NCBI RefSeq assembly: GCF_002699985.1
Contig: NZ_LKBT01000069.1
Span: 206,905 to 270,904, forward strand
Direction of reading: 5' to 3'
Origin: Pseudomonas sp. ICMP 561
GTDB taxonomy: Bacteria; Pseudomonadota; Gammaproteobacteria; Pseudomonadales; Pseudomonadaceae
DNA length: 64,000 bases
Shown: positions 26,993 to 36,996 of the stretch, piece after piece
Layout: each line of letters starts with the position of its first letter
Position numbering within the stretch: the stretch's first letter is position 1
Notes under the pieces: generated by a model
Seen by the model: only the letters and a program-made list of their open reading frames with translations
Databases searched by the model: none
What the model was told of the DNA's origin: nothing
Made by a program: the position numbers and the translations under genes

Positions 26993-29264
26993 CTAGGCCA
27001 TTTCTGCTGTGGTTTCGTAGTCGAAGGTGATCTCGCCGTCCCTGAAGTCGATGTGTACCACACCGCCATGGTCGGCCAGCTCGCCAAACAGGATCTCCTC
27101 GGCCAACGGACGCTTGATCTTGTCCTGAATCAAACGCGCCATTGGACGGGCACCCATTGCGGCATCGTAACACACCTTGTGCCAGATAGCTTCTCGCCGC
27201 CTCGGTTACCTCAAGCAGCACACGCTTGTCTTCCAGCTGCGCCTGAAGCTCGGTGAGGAACTTGTCCACCACGCTTTTGATGACCTCATGACTGAGGCGA
27301 CCAAATTGAATGATGGTGTCCAGACGGTTGCGGAACTCAGGCGTGAAGCTCTTCTTGATGACTTCCATCGCATCAGACGAGTGGTCCTGATGAGTAAAGC
27401 CAATCGAAGCCCGGGCCGCCGACTCAGCACCAGCGTTAGTGGTCATGATCACGATCACATTACGGAAGTCCGCTTTGCGCCCGTTGTTATCGGTCAGCGT
27501 CCCGTGGTCCATCACCTGCAAGAGCAGATTGAAGACTTCCGGATGTGCTTTCTCGATTTCATCGAGCAGCAGCACGCAATGCGGCTGTTTGGTGATCGCT
27601 TCGGTCAGAAGACCGCCCTGATCAAAACCGACATAACCTGGCGGAGCGCCGATCAAGCGAGAAACCGTGTGCCGCTCCATGTATTCGGACATGTCGAAAC
27701 GCACCAGCTCGATACCAAGAGCCTTGGCCAACTGACGAGCGGCTTCGGTCTTGCCGACACCGGTAGGACCGGCGAATAGGAACGAACCCACTGGCTTGTC
27801 AGGTGACTTCAGGCCAGCGCGAGACAACTTGATCGCGGTGGAAAGTGAATCAATCGCCGCATCCTGACCAAATACGGTCAGCTTCAAATCTCGCTCAAGA
27901 TTCCTCAGCAACTCCTTGTCGGAGCTGTTGACGTGCTTAGGCGGAATTCGTGCGATTTTCGCGACGATGTCTTCAACCTGCGCCACTTCGATACGTTTCA
28001 CACGCTTCTCGACCGGTTGCAGGCGCTGGTAAGCCCCCGCCTCGTCGATCACATCGATCGCTTTATCGGGCATGTGACGGTCATTGATATAGCGCGATGC
28101 CAGTTCAGCAGCGGCACGCAAGGCTTCATCGCTGTACTCGATGTCGTGATGCGACTCGAAACGCCCTTTGAGGCCTCTCAGGATGCCGATGGTGTCTTCA
28201 ACCGACGGCTCCGAGACGTCGACCTTCTGGAAGCGCCGAGCCAAAGCCCGATCTTTTTCGAAGATGCCACGGAATTCCTGGAAGGTCGTCGAGCCGATGC
28301 AGCGAATATCACCTGACGAAAGCAGCGGTTTGAGCAGATTCGACGCATCCATCACACCACCGGACGCAGCACCTGCGCCAATGATCGTGTGGATTTCATC
28401 GATAAACAGGATCGCGTGAGGACGCTTTTTCAGCTCGCCGAGCAACGCCTTGAAGCGCTTCTCGAAATCACCGCGATATTTGGTGCCCGCCAGCAGTGCT
28501 CCCAGATCAAGGGAATACACCACACTATTGGCCAGTAGATCAGGCACCTGATTGTCGACAATACGCTTGGCCAGACCTTCAGCAATAGCGGTTTTGCCAA
28601 CACCAGCCTCACCGACCAGAAGCGGATTGTTCTTGCGACGACGCGCCAGAATCTGCGCGACTCGCTCGACTTCCTGCTCACGACCAACCAGAGGGTCAAT
28701 ACGCCCCTGACGCGCTAATTCGTTAAGGTTGCTGGCATACGCATCCAGCGGATTACCTGAAGCAGAAGACTCACCACCCTCGTCGTCCTGCATATCTTGC
28801 TCACCTTCAGAGTGATCGCCCTGCCCAGGCACTTTGGATATGCCGTGGGCAATGTAGTTGACGACATCTATGCGCGCCACGCTCTGCTGCTTGAGCAGAA
28901 ACACTGCCTGGCTTTCCTGCTCACTGAAAATTGCAACCAGCACGTTTGCGCCGGTGACTTCACGCTTGCCCGAGCTCTGTACATGGAATACAGCACGTTG
29001 CAGGACGCGTTGGAAGCCCAGGGTTGGCTGGGTCTCGCGATCCTCGTCATGGACGGGAATCAGCGGCGTGGTGGAGTCGATGAACTCCTGCAAATCATGC
29101 TTGAGCTTATCGAGGTTTGCGCCGCAGGCACGCAGAACAGTGGCGGCAGCCTCATTGTCCAATAAAGCCAGCAGAAGGTGCTCGACAGTCATGAATTCAT
29201 GACGTTTCGAACGAGCCTCCTTGAAGGCCAGATTGAGGGTGACTTCGAGCTCACGGTTTAACAT
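26993..29264 (-). pseudogene. clpA: ClpA, ATP-dependent Clp protease ATP-binding subunit, with a frameshift near the 3' end
   Basis: The Hsp100 unfoldase of ClpAP, which degrades N-degron and other substrates delivered by ClpS. The N domain spans residues ~1-145. D1 has Walker A GEAGVGKTAIAEG near 215; D2 has Walker A GPTGVGKTEAARQ near 500 and Walker B LLLDEIEKAHP. The frame is open from 29264 to about 27178, where it slips. The uninterrupted frame runs on to 26976 with unrelated sequence (VLRCRNGCPSNG), while the conserved C-terminus (CYDAAMGARPMARLIQDKIK...ETTAEMA) continues in another frame from 27175 to 26993. The net change is +1 or -2 bases. It removes the D2 sensor-2 region (GAR), so ClpA would probably be non-functional unless this is a sequencing error. 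Confidence 0.85.
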
Positions 29265-29294
29265 AGCTTCACCTCATACCCAAGTGGTCGGCGA

Positions 29295-29657
29295 TTAACC
29301 GTCCTTCTCGATCTCACAGAGTAGCGGATGCTGGCTTTCCCTGGCGTATTGGTTGACCTGCATTGCCTTGGTCTCGGCGATGTCGCGGGTAAACAATCCA
29401 CATACTGCCCGTCCCTCTGTATGGACGGCCAGCATGACCTTGGTTGCCAGCTCACGATTCAGGTTGAAGAACACCTCGAGCACTTCGACAACGAAATCCA
29501 TCGGGGTGTAATCATCATTAAATAAAACCACCTTGTACATCGGCGGCGCCTGTAATGTCGGCTTGGCATCCTGAACCGCGATGCCAGCCGCGTCATCCTC
29601 ATGGGAATCCGGACTGTCCTGATTTGATATTAGTCGAATCTTGCTGATTGCATGCAT
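29295..29657 (-). CDS. clpS: ATP-dependent Clp protease adaptor ClpS
   Basis: 120 aa. ClpS binds N-degrons and passes them to ClpA. The core has MYKVVLFNDDYTPMDFVVEV (about 40-59), with the DD/T residues of the N-degron pocket, and MLAVHTEGRAVCGLFTRDIAE. The N-terminal 40 residues are the extension that enters ClpA. ATG 29657 matches the Pseudomonas MHA start. It lies 30 bases upstream of clpA. Confidence 0.96.
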   Translation of the reverse strand: MHAISKIRLISNQDSPDSHEDDAAGIAVQDAKPTLQAPPMYKVVLFNDDYTPMDFVVEVLEVFFNLNRELATKVMLAVHTEGRAVCGLFTRDIAETKAMQVNQYARESQHPLLCEIEKDG

Positions 29658-29877
29658 GGAAAGAAAAGTTCGTAAAGGGCGGATTGAATAATGAGTCGCA
29701 GTCTGACCGGTTTTCAAATGGACCGCCGCGTGACCTTGACTATCGGCTAATCAGTGTTACAAACAATAGAACCCACATTGGGTAAAAAGGGTCCGCGCAG
29801 TCAACCAAAATTTTTTTCGGTCCGGCGGATGAGGTTGATGATACTCCCAACGGAGTCCTTTGCAGAAGGATATGACT

Positions 29878-30153
29878 ATGTATAGCGGTAAGGTCAAATG
29901 GTTCAATAATGCGAAAGGCTATGGCTTTATCGTGGAGGACGGGAAGTCCGAGGACCTGTTCGCCCACTATTCTGCTATCAAAATGGACGGCTACAAGACC
30001 CTCAAGGCAGGTCAGCCCGTCAACTTTGAAATCATCCAGGGCCCCAAGGGTATGCATGCTGTAGAGATCAAGGCGGCAATCACAAACGAGCCAGCGGGGT
30101 CGCCCAGCCCTGTCACCACCCGGGCAGGATTGCAGGAGAAGGTCACCGCCTGA
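29878..30153 (+). CDS. cspD: Cold-shock-like protein CspD
   Basis: 91 aa. The cold-shock domain at 1-67 has RNP1 KGYGFI and RNP2 DLFAHYS, followed by a 24-residue tail. CspD-type proteins bind single-stranded nucleic acid and, in E. coli, inhibit replication in stationary phase. ATG 29878 has the AGAAGGA site at 8 bases. It is divergent from clpS, a conserved arrangement. Confidence 0.93.
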   Translation: MYSGKVKWFNNAKGYGFIVEDGKSEDLFAHYSAIKMDGYKTLKAGQPVNFEIIQGPKGMHAVEIKAAITNEPAGSPSPVTTRAGLQEKVTA

Positions 30154-30184
30154 TCCGAAAACCTGCCAGATATGCCAATCCTGA

Positions 30185-30222
30185 AAAATCGGCCGGTCCA
30201 GTTATCTGAACCGGCCGATTTC
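30185..30222 (+). terminator. Probable terminator of cspD
   Basis: Hairpin AAATCGGCCGGT...ACCGGCCGATTT with a short loop, 31 bases behind the stop; the T-run is weak. Confidence 0.65.
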
Positions 30223-30594
30223 GTTTGTAACGCCTGTTTACAGATGCTCTGCGCGTGTACCGCGAGCCCGCGCTTCCCGCCTACCTCGACCAACGGCCAA
30301 TACCTTATGCGACCTCAAGCGCTTAGCATTAATGCTTAGCGCCAAGGGTTTGATATACTCCCGCCGTGACTAACGGGTCATAGGGGCGAACCAGTCTGGA
30401 AAGAGACTTTGCGCCCTTGTATGCGTTGGGCAGCAACTGCCGTCCGACCGCTTGACGCTCGACTGATGCACCTACCATCATCATCGCGAATAAACCTCGA
30501 CTCAGGCTCAAGAAAAAGAGACTGCGAGCAAAGTGCATACCCTGCGCGCATCGAGATTTTGTGCATGCTCAGCAAAACAGAGAGTTCATACGAA
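30223..30594. other. cspD-idh intergenic region
   Basis: About 370 bases that should hold the idh promoter. No separate gene is seen: the open frame from 30409 is only an N-terminal extension of idh. The dimeric icd gene that lies here divergently in P. aeruginosa (from memory) is missing. Confidence 0.55.
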
Positions 30595-32823
30595 ATGTCC
30601 AACCGTTCGAAGATCATCTACACCTTTACCGACGAAGCTCCAGCACTCGCCACCTACTCGCTTCTTCCTATCATCGAAGCCTTCACTGCCTCCTCTGATA
30701 TCGACGTTGAAACGCGAGACATCTCTCTGGCGGGCCGCATTCTTTCCAGCTTCCCTGAATCCCTGAGCGCTGATCAGCAAATCGGCGACCACCTCGCCGA
30801 GCTGGGCAAGCTGGCTACCACACCAGAAGCCAACATCATCAAGCTGCCAAACATCAGCGCCTCGGTCCCTCAACTCAAGGCGACCATCAAAGAACTGCAA
30901 GACCTGGGCTTCAAGATCCCTGACTACCCTGAGTCGCCGAGCACAGACGCGGAAAAAGACGTCCGTGCGCGCTACGACAAGACTAAAGGCAGCGCCGTGA
31001 ACCCGGTTCTGCGTGAAGGCAACTCGGACCGCCGCGCACCGTTGTCGGTCAAGAACTACGCTCGCAAGCACCCGCATAAAATGGGCGCCTGGGCTGCAGA
31101 CTCGAAATCCCACATTGCCCACATGAGCAATGGCGACTTCTACGGCAGTGAAAAGGCCGTTCTCATCGGCGCTGCCGATAACGTCAAAATCGAATTGATC
31201 GCTCAAGACGGCACAGCCACCGTTCTGAAAGAAAAGACCGCCGTGAAAGAAGGCGAGATCATCGATTCTTCGGTCATGAGCACCAAAGCCCTGCGCAGCT
31301 TCATCGCATCGGCTATCGAAGATGCCAAGGCGCAAGGCGTGCTGCTGTCGGTTCACTTGAAAGCCACCATGATGAAGGTCTCCGACCCGATCATGTTCGG
31401 CCAGATCGTCGCCGAGTACTACAAGGACGCGCTGACCAAGCACGCCGATGCACTCAAGCAAGCCGGCTTCAACCTGAACAACGGTATCGGCGATCTGTAC
31501 GACCGTATCAGCGCGCTGCCTGCCGAAAAACAGGCTGAAATCAAGGCTGACATCCAGGCCGTGTACGCAGTACGCGCCCCACTGGCAATGGTCAACTCGG
31601 ACAAAGGCATCACCAACCTGCACGTGCCAAGCGACGTGATCGTCGACGCATCGATGCCGGCCATGATCCGTGACTCGGGCAAAATGTGGAACGCTGCTGG
31701 CGAACTGCAGGACACCAAGGCCGTGATCCCGGATCGTTGCTACGCAACCATCTACCAGGCTGTGATCGACGACTGCAAGAAAAACGGCGCTTTCGATCCG
31801 ACCACCATGGGCAGCGTGCCAAACGTTGGCCTGATGGCGCAAAAAGCTGAAGAGTACGGCTCCCACGACAAGACCTTCCAGATCGCCACTGCTGGCGTTG
31901 TCCGTGTATCGGACAGCAGCGGTAAAGTGCTGATGGAGCAAAACGTCGAAGAAGGCGATATCTGGCGCATGTGCCAGGTCAAGGACGCGCCGATCCAGGA
32001 CTGGGTCAAACTGGCCGTCAACCGCGCTCGCGCCAGCGACACCCCTGCGGTGTTCTGGCTGGATCCGGCTCGTGCTCACGACGCCGAGATGATCAAGAAA
32101 GTCCAGAAGTACCTGGCCGATCACGAGACTGCCGGTCTGGATATCCGTGTGATGTCGCCGGTAGAAGCCATGGCGTTCACCCTGGAGCGCACTCGCGCTG
32201 GCAAGGACACCATTTCGGTCACCGGTAACGTACTGCGCGACTACCTGACTGACCTGTTCCCGATCATGGAACTGGGCACAAGCGCCAAGATGCTGTCCAT
32301 CGTGCCGCTGATGAACGGCGGTGGTCTGTTCGAAACCGGCGCGGGTGGTTCGGCTCCGAAGCACGTTCAGCAACTGGTTGAAGAAAACTTCCTGCGTTGG
32401 GATTCCCTGGGTGAGTTCCTGGCTCTGGCCGCTTCTCTGGAGCACCTGGGCAATACCTACAACAACCCGAAAGCCCTGGTTCTGTCGAAGACTCTGGATC
32501 AGGCAACCGGTGAGTTCCTGGACCGCAACAAGTCGCCTTCGCGCAAAGTCGGCAACATCGACAACCGCGGCAGCCACTTCTACCTGGCGCTGTTCTGGGC
32601 TCAAGCCCTGGCCGCACAGAATGACGACGCAGCCCTCAAGGCACAGTTCAGCCCAGTGGCGAAAACCCTGGCCGACAACGAAGAAAAAATCGTTGCCGAA
32701 CTGAACGCTGTACAAGGCAAGCCAGCGGAAATCGGCGGTTACTACTACCCGAACCCTGAGTTGACCAGCAAAGTCATGCGCCCAAGCGCAACCCTGAACG
32801 CAGCGATTGCTTCGCTGAACTAA
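30595..32823 (+). CDS. idh: Monomeric NADP-dependent isocitrate dehydrogenase
   Basis: 742 aa, the single-subunit IDH type (IDH-II), unrelated in length to the ~420-aa dimeric form. It starts at ATG 30595 (MSNRSKIIYTFTDEAPALAT), with family motifs NSDRRAPLSVKNYARKHPHK, VPSDVIVDASMPAMIRDSG and NGGGLFETGAGGSAPKHVQQ. It oxidises isocitrate to 2-oxoglutarate with NADP+ in the TCA cycle, at the branch with isocitrate lyase (aceA at 39993). Confidence 0.97.
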   Translation: MSNRSKIIYTFTDEAPALATYSLLPIIEAFTASSDIDVETRDISLAGRILSSFPESLSADQQIGDHLAELGKLATTPEANIIKLPNISASVPQLKATIKELQDLGFKIPDYPESPSTDAEKDVRARYDKTKGSAVNPVLREGNSDRRAPLSVKNYARKHPHKMGAWAADSKSHIAHMSNGDFYGSEKAVLIGAADNVKIELIAQDGTATVLKEKTAVKEGEIIDSSVMSTKALRSFIASAIEDAKAQGVLLSVHLKATMMKVSDPIMFGQIVAEYYKDALTKHADALKQAGFNLNNGIGDLYDRISALPAEKQAEIKADIQAVYAVRAPLAMVNSDKGITNLHVPSDVIVDASMPAMIRDSGKMWNAAGELQDTKAVIPDRCYATIYQAVIDDCKKNGAFDPTTMGSVPNVGLMAQKAEEYGSHDKTFQIATAGVVRVSDSSGKVLMEQNVEEGDIWRMCQVKDAPIQDWVKLAVNRARASDTPAVFWLDPARAHDAEMIKKVQKYLADHETAGLDIRVMSPVEAMAFTLERTRAGKDTISVTGNVLRDYLTDLFPIMELGTSAKMLSIVPLMNGGGLFETGAGGSAPKHVQQLVEENFLRWDSLGEFLALAASLEHLGNTYNNPKALVLSKTLDQATGEFLDRNKSPSRKVGNIDNRGSHFYLALFWAQALAAQNDDAALKAQFSPVAKTLADNEEKIVAELNAVQGKPAEIGGYYYPNPELTSKVMRPSATLNAAIASLN

Positions 32824-32840
32824 GGTTTTTGCTGCACACG

Positions 32841-32864
32841 AACCCCGGCCTTGTGCCGGGGTTT
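32841..32864 (+). terminator. Terminator of idh
   Basis: GC-rich hairpin AACCCCGGC/GCCGGGGTTT with loop CTTGT, 17 bases after the stop. Confidence 0.8.
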
Positions 32865-32883
32865 GCGTTTTCGTCTTGCGCCT

Positions 32884-32971
32884 GTAGGAGCGCGCTTGCC
32901 CGCGATTGCGTCAGACCAATCGATAGTGATGTCGTCTGATACGACGCAATCGCGGGCAAGCGCGCTCCTAC
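32884..32971. repeat. REP-type palindrome
   Basis: A perfect 29-bp inverted repeat (32884-32912 and 32943-32971) starting GTAGGAGCGCGCTTGCCCGC, flanking a 30-base spacer. It directly precedes the MITE-like element. Confidence 0.85.
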
Positions 32972-33113
32972 ACAGACTGTGTGAAAACGTAGCGAGCGAC
33001 GGCAAGACAAGGCAAAAACAGCCGAAAAAGCGGAGTCTAGGTGTTCTAAATGAGCATTTTTCGGCTGTTTTTAACGCAGTATTGCCGAGCGCAGTAGTTT
33101 TCACACAGTCTGT
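32972..33113. mobile_element. MITE-like element of 142 bp
   Basis: 17-bp perfect terminal inverted repeats (ACAGACTGTGTGAAAAC at 32972-32988; complement at 33097-33113) enclose about 108 bases that contain a second hairpin (AAAACAGCCGAAAAA ... TTTTTCGGCTGTTTTT, about 33015-33073). There is no coding capacity. This is the build of a non-autonomous miniature transposable element mobilised in trans. No clear target-site duplication can be assigned. The left end abuts the REP palindrome. Confidence 0.6.
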
Positions 33114-33154
33114 ACAGGCGCAAAAGCAAAAATCCTGTACTGAGCACCCACCCC

Positions 33155-33601
33155 ATGAACTGGCAAGCCCACGTCACCGTCGCCACGATCGTCGAAGATC
33201 AAGGCAAATTCCTTTTTGTAGAAGAACTCAAGGGCGGCAAGGCAGTACTCAACCAGCCTGCCGGGCATCTTGATCCAGACGAATCCCTGCAGCGCGCCGC
33301 TGTACGCGAAACCCTGGAAGAAACCGGCTGGGACGTCGAACTGACCAGCGTCATCGGCATTTATCTGTATACCGCGCCGAGCAACGGTGTGACCTATCAG
33401 CGCATCTGCTTTGCCGCCAAACCGCTGCGCCACAATCCAGAGTATCAACTGGACGACGGCATCATCGGCCCGCTGTGGCTGACCCGGGATGAACTTGTGG
33501 CCCAACAGGAACGCTGGCGCAGTGAGCTGGTACTGCGTTGCGTGGACGATTACCTGAACGGCGAACACTTCAGTCTCGACCTGCTACGCGACAAGGCGTG
33601 A
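33155..33601 (+). CDS. nudJ: Nudix hydrolase, NudJ-like phosphatase
   Basis: 148 aa. The Nudix box is in GHLDPDESLQRAAVRETLEE followed by TGWDVE (about 37-62), so the catalytic GX5EX7REUXEEXGU is intact. NudJ hydrolyses thiamine pyrophosphate and nucleoside di/triphosphates in E. coli. It lies immediately upstream of mnmA, its usual neighbour in proteobacteria. The start at 33155 has a poor ribosome site. Confidence 0.9.
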   Translation: MNWQAHVTVATIVEDQGKFLFVEELKGGKAVLNQPAGHLDPDESLQRAAVRETLEETGWDVELTSVIGIYLYTAPSNGVTYQRICFAAKPLRHNPEYQLDDGIIGPLWLTRDELVAQQERWRSELVLRCVDDYLNGEHFSLDLLRDKA

Positions 33602-33661
33602 GACTCCCGCCGCCGGGCCTGTTAGAATCGCGTCCTTTTCGAAGCTACCCATTGAATTCCT

Positions 33662-34792
33662 ATGCCTGATTCAACCCTTTCCGATACTGCACAGAAGCGC
33701 GTCATCGTCGGCATGTCCGGCGGCGTAGACTCTTCGGTTTCTGCCGTTCTGCTCATGGAGCAGGGCTATCAGGTGGAAGGCCTGTTCATGAAGAACTGGG
33801 AAGAAGACGATGGAACGGAATACTGCACTGCCCGTGAAGACCTGGCCGACGCCCAGGCCGTGTGCGACAAGATCGGTATCAAACTGCATACCGCCAACTT
33901 CGCTGCTGAATACTGGGACAACGTGTTCGAGCATTTCCTGGCCGAATACAAGGCCGGTCGCACGCCGAACCCGGACATCCTGTGTAACCGCGAAATCAAG
34001 TTCAAGGCGTTCCTCGATTACGCCCTGATGCTCGGCGCTGACCTGATTGCCACCGGTCATTACGTGCGCCGCCGGGATATCGATGGCCACACCGAACTGC
34101 TCAAGGGGCTGGACCCTAACAAGGACCAGAGCTACTTCCTGCACGCAGTCGGTGGCGATCAGATCGCACGAACCCTGTTCCCGGTCGGAGAACTGGAAAA
34201 GCCAGAAGTACGTGCCATCGCTGAGAAGCACGGTCTGGCGACGGCAAAAAAGAAAGACTCAACCGGCATCTGCTTCATTGGCGAACGTCGTTTCACCGAT
34301 TTCCTGCGCCAGTACCTGCCCGCTCAACCCGGCGAGATCAAGACCACCGAGGGTGAAGTCATCGGTCGCCACAGCGGCTTGATGTACCACACCATCGGCC
34401 AGCGCCAGGGCCTGGGCATTGGCGGCCTGAAAGACGCCAGCGATGACCCGTGGTACGTGCTGGTCAAGGACCTTGAGAACAACGAGCTGATCGTGGGTCA
34501 GGGCAACGATCACCCCTGGCTGTTCTCCAGGGCCCTCGTGGCTTCGCAGATCTACTGGGTCAACCCGATCGACCTGAGCACGCCGCGTCGCCTGACGGCT
34601 AAAGTGCGCTACCGCCAAAGCGATCAGCTTTGCACGCTGGAGCAGACCGCCGACGGCTATCGCGCCACCTTCGACGAACCGCAACGCGCCGTTACACCGG
34701 GCCAGTCCGTGGTGTTTTATGACGGCGAAATCTGCCTGGGCGGCGGCGTGATTGAAATCGCCGAAGCCTGGCACAGCAAGGACAAGCGTTGA
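33662..34792 (+). CDS. mnmA: tRNA-specific 2-thiouridylase MnmA
   Basis: 376 aa. The PP-loop is SGGVDSS at 19-25. Catalytic cysteines are in PDILCNREIKF and STGICFIGER. It adenylates U34 of tRNA-Lys, Glu and Gln and inserts sulfur supplied by TusE. The stop overlaps the hflD start (TGATG). Confidence 0.97.
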   Translation: MPDSTLSDTAQKRVIVGMSGGVDSSVSAVLLMEQGYQVEGLFMKNWEEDDGTEYCTAREDLADAQAVCDKIGIKLHTANFAAEYWDNVFEHFLAEYKAGRTPNPDILCNREIKFKAFLDYALMLGADLIATGHYVRRRDIDGHTELLKGLDPNKDQSYFLHAVGGDQIARTLFPVGELEKPEVRAIAEKHGLATAKKKDSTGICFIGERRFTDFLRQYLPAQPGEIKTTEGEVIGRHSGLMYHTIGQRQGLGIGGLKDASDDPWYVLVKDLENNELIVGQGNDHPWLFSRALVASQIYWVNPIDLSTPRRLTAKVRYRQSDQLCTLEQTADGYRATFDEPQRAVTPGQSVVFYDGEICLGGGVIEIAEAWHSKDKR

Positions 34793-35412
34793 TGACCCCG
34801 ATTCAGGAGCAATTGGTCGCACTGGCTGGCGTATTTCAGGCCGCCGTACTGGTAGACCGCATAGCCAAGACCGGTCAGAGCAGCGAAGCAGTCCTGGGCT
34901 GCATGCTCGGCAGCCTGCTGGTGCAGGATCCCAAAGACACGCTGGACGTTTACGGTGGCGACGACCTGAACCTGCGCGAAGGCTACCGCGCCCTCGCCAG
35001 CGCACTGGAACGCGATCCGTCGACGCTGCAGCGCGAACCTCTGCGTTACGCCCTGTCGATGCTGGGCCTGGAAAGACAACTGGCCAAGCGCGACGACATG
35101 CTGCAAACCGTAGGCAACCGCCTGCCACAAATCCAGTCTCAGGTTGAACACTTCGGCATCGCCCACGAAAACGTTATCGCGGCCTGTGGCGCTTTGTATC
35201 AGGACACCCTGAGTACCCTGCGCCAGCGCATTCAGGTGCATGGCGACATGCGCAACCTGCAACAGCCGAGCAATGCCTCGAAAATCCGCGCCCTGCTGTT
35301 GGCAGGTATTCGCTCTGCTCGCCTGTGGCGACAAAATGGCGGCCATCGCTGGCAACTGGTCGTAAGCCGTCGCAAGTTATTGAAAGAACTGTACCCATTG
35401 ATGCATGGCTGA
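34792..35412 (+). CDS. hflD: High-frequency lysogenization protein HflD homolog
   Basis: 206 aa, helical protein of the HflD (YcfC) family. In E. coli it binds phage lambda CII and is membrane associated; its cellular role is poorly known. Translationally coupled with mnmA, as in other gammaproteobacteria. Confidence 0.92.
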   Translation: MTPIQEQLVALAGVFQAAVLVDRIAKTGQSSEAVLGCMLGSLLVQDPKDTLDVYGGDDLNLREGYRALASALERDPSTLQREPLRYALSMLGLERQLAKRDDMLQTVGNRLPQIQSQVEHFGIAHENVIAACGALYQDTLSTLRQRIQVHGDMRNLQQPSNASKIRALLLAGIRSARLWRQNGGHRWQLVVSRRKLLKELYPLMHG

Positions 35413-35542
35413 TTCGCCACGCATTTGCAGAAACTGCTGACAAACATCGCGTGACATACGCTGGTCAGGCCGACCCGATCCAGCCTGGTTTTCATGTATG
35501 ATACGCGCCCCTTTTCGTTGCCTGACTGTCCGAGAGCACCCT

Positions 35543-36913
35543 ATGCAGCTTTCTTCGCTCACTGCGGTTTCCCCTGTTGACGGCCGCTACGCCGGTAAAA
35601 CCGAGGCCTTGCGCCCCATTTTCAGCGAATACGGTCTGATCCGTTTTCGCGTCATGGTTGAAGTACGCTGGCTCCAGCGTCTGGCCGCACACCCTGAAAT
35701 CACTGAAGTCCCAGCGTTTTCAGCTGAAGCCAACGCCATCCTCAACACGCTGGCGGAAGACTTCTCGATCACCCACGCCGAGCGCGTGAAGGAAATCGAG
35801 CGCACCACCAACCACGACGTCAAGGCCGTGGAATACCTGCTCAAGGAACAGGCTGCCAAGCTCCCTGAACTGGACAAGGTGAGTGAGTTCATCCACTTCG
35901 CCTGCACCAGCGAGGACATCAACAACCTGTCCCACGCCCTGATGCTGCGCGAAGGCCGCGACAATGTGATGCTGCCCCTGATGCGCAAGATCGCTGATTC
36001 GATCCGCGAGCTGGCCATCCGTTTTGCTGACGTTCCAATGCTGTCGCGCACCCACGGTCAACCAGCCTCCCCGACGACTCTGGGTAAAGAACTGGCCAAC
36101 GTTGTGTACCGTCTGGAGCGTCAGATCGCCCAGATCGCTGCGGTACCGCTGCTGGGCAAGATCAACGGTGCAGTCGGCAACTACAACGCACACATCTCGG
36201 CTTATCCGTCCATCGACTGGGAAGCCAACGCGCGCGCCTTCATCGAAGACGAACTGGGTCTGGGCTTCAACCCTTACACCACGCAGATCGAACCGCACGA
36301 CTACATTGCCGAGCTGTTCGACGCCATTGCGCGCTTCAACACCATCCTGATCGACTTTGACCGTGATATCTGGGGCTACATCTCCCTGGGTTACTTCAAA
36401 CAGCGCACGATTGCTGGCGAAATCGGTTCGTCGACCATGCCGCACAAAGTCAACCCGATCGACTTCGAAAACTCCGAAGGCAACCTGGGTATCGCCAACG
36501 CACTGTTCCAGCATCTGGCGAGCAAACTGCCAATCTCCCGCTGGCAGCGCGACCTGACCGACTCCACCGTGCTGCGTAACCTGGGCGTCGGCTTCGCCCA
36601 CAGCGTTATCGCTTACGAAGCCACCCTCAAGGGCATCAGCAAGCTGGAGCTCAACGAGCAGAAAATCGCCGCTGATCTGGACGCGTGCTGGGAAGTCCTG
36701 GCTGAGCCGATCCAGACCGTCATGCGTCGCTACAACATCGAAAACCCGTATGAGAAGCTGAAAGAGCTGACACGCGGCAAGGGCATCAGCCCTGAAGCCC
36801 TGCAGACGTTCATCGACACGCTGGACATGCCTGCCGAGGCCAAGGCCGAGTTGAACAAACTCACTCCGGCCAATTACATCGGTAATGCGGTAGCTCAAGC
36901 ACAGCGCATCTGA
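35543..36913 (+). CDS. purB: Adenylosuccinate lyase
   Basis: 456 aa, fumarase/aspartase superfamily. The catalytic signature GSSTMPHKVNP is at about 294-304 and the HTSEDIN-like segment reads CTSEDINNL. It splits SAICAR and adenylosuccinate, releasing fumarate, in purine synthesis. ATG 35543 begins MQLSSLTAVSPVDGRY, the usual start. Confidence 0.97.
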   Translation: MQLSSLTAVSPVDGRYAGKTEALRPIFSEYGLIRFRVMVEVRWLQRLAAHPEITEVPAFSAEANAILNTLAEDFSITHAERVKEIERTTNHDVKAVEYLLKEQAAKLPELDKVSEFIHFACTSEDINNLSHALMLREGRDNVMLPLMRKIADSIRELAIRFADVPMLSRTHGQPASPTTLGKELANVVYRLERQIAQIAAVPLLGKINGAVGNYNAHISAYPSIDWEANARAFIEDELGLGFNPYTTQIEPHDYIAELFDAIARFNTILIDFDRDIWGYISLGYFKQRTIAGEIGSSTMPHKVNPIDFENSEGNLGIANALFQHLASKLPISRWQRDLTDSTVLRNLGVGFAHSVIAYEATLKGISKLELNEQKIAADLDACWEVLAEPIQTVMRRYNIENPYEKLKELTRGKGISPEALQTFIDTLDMPAEAKAELNKLTPANYIGNAVAQAQRI

Positions 36914-36933
36914 CAGAAGCACACCATTGCACA

Positions 36934-36958
36934 CGCCCGGCAGTGCCGGGCGTTTTTA
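36934..36958 (+). terminator. Terminator of purB
   Basis: Hairpin CGCCCGGCA/TGCCGGGCG followed by TTTTTATT, 21 bases behind the stop. Confidence 0.9.
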
Positions 36959-36996
36959 TTGCAGTCTCGAAAAGACAAACTTTCAATAGGTTACAC

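Noticed and set aside
30586..32715. 709-aa minus-strand open frame
   Set aside because: Antisense shadow of monomeric idh.
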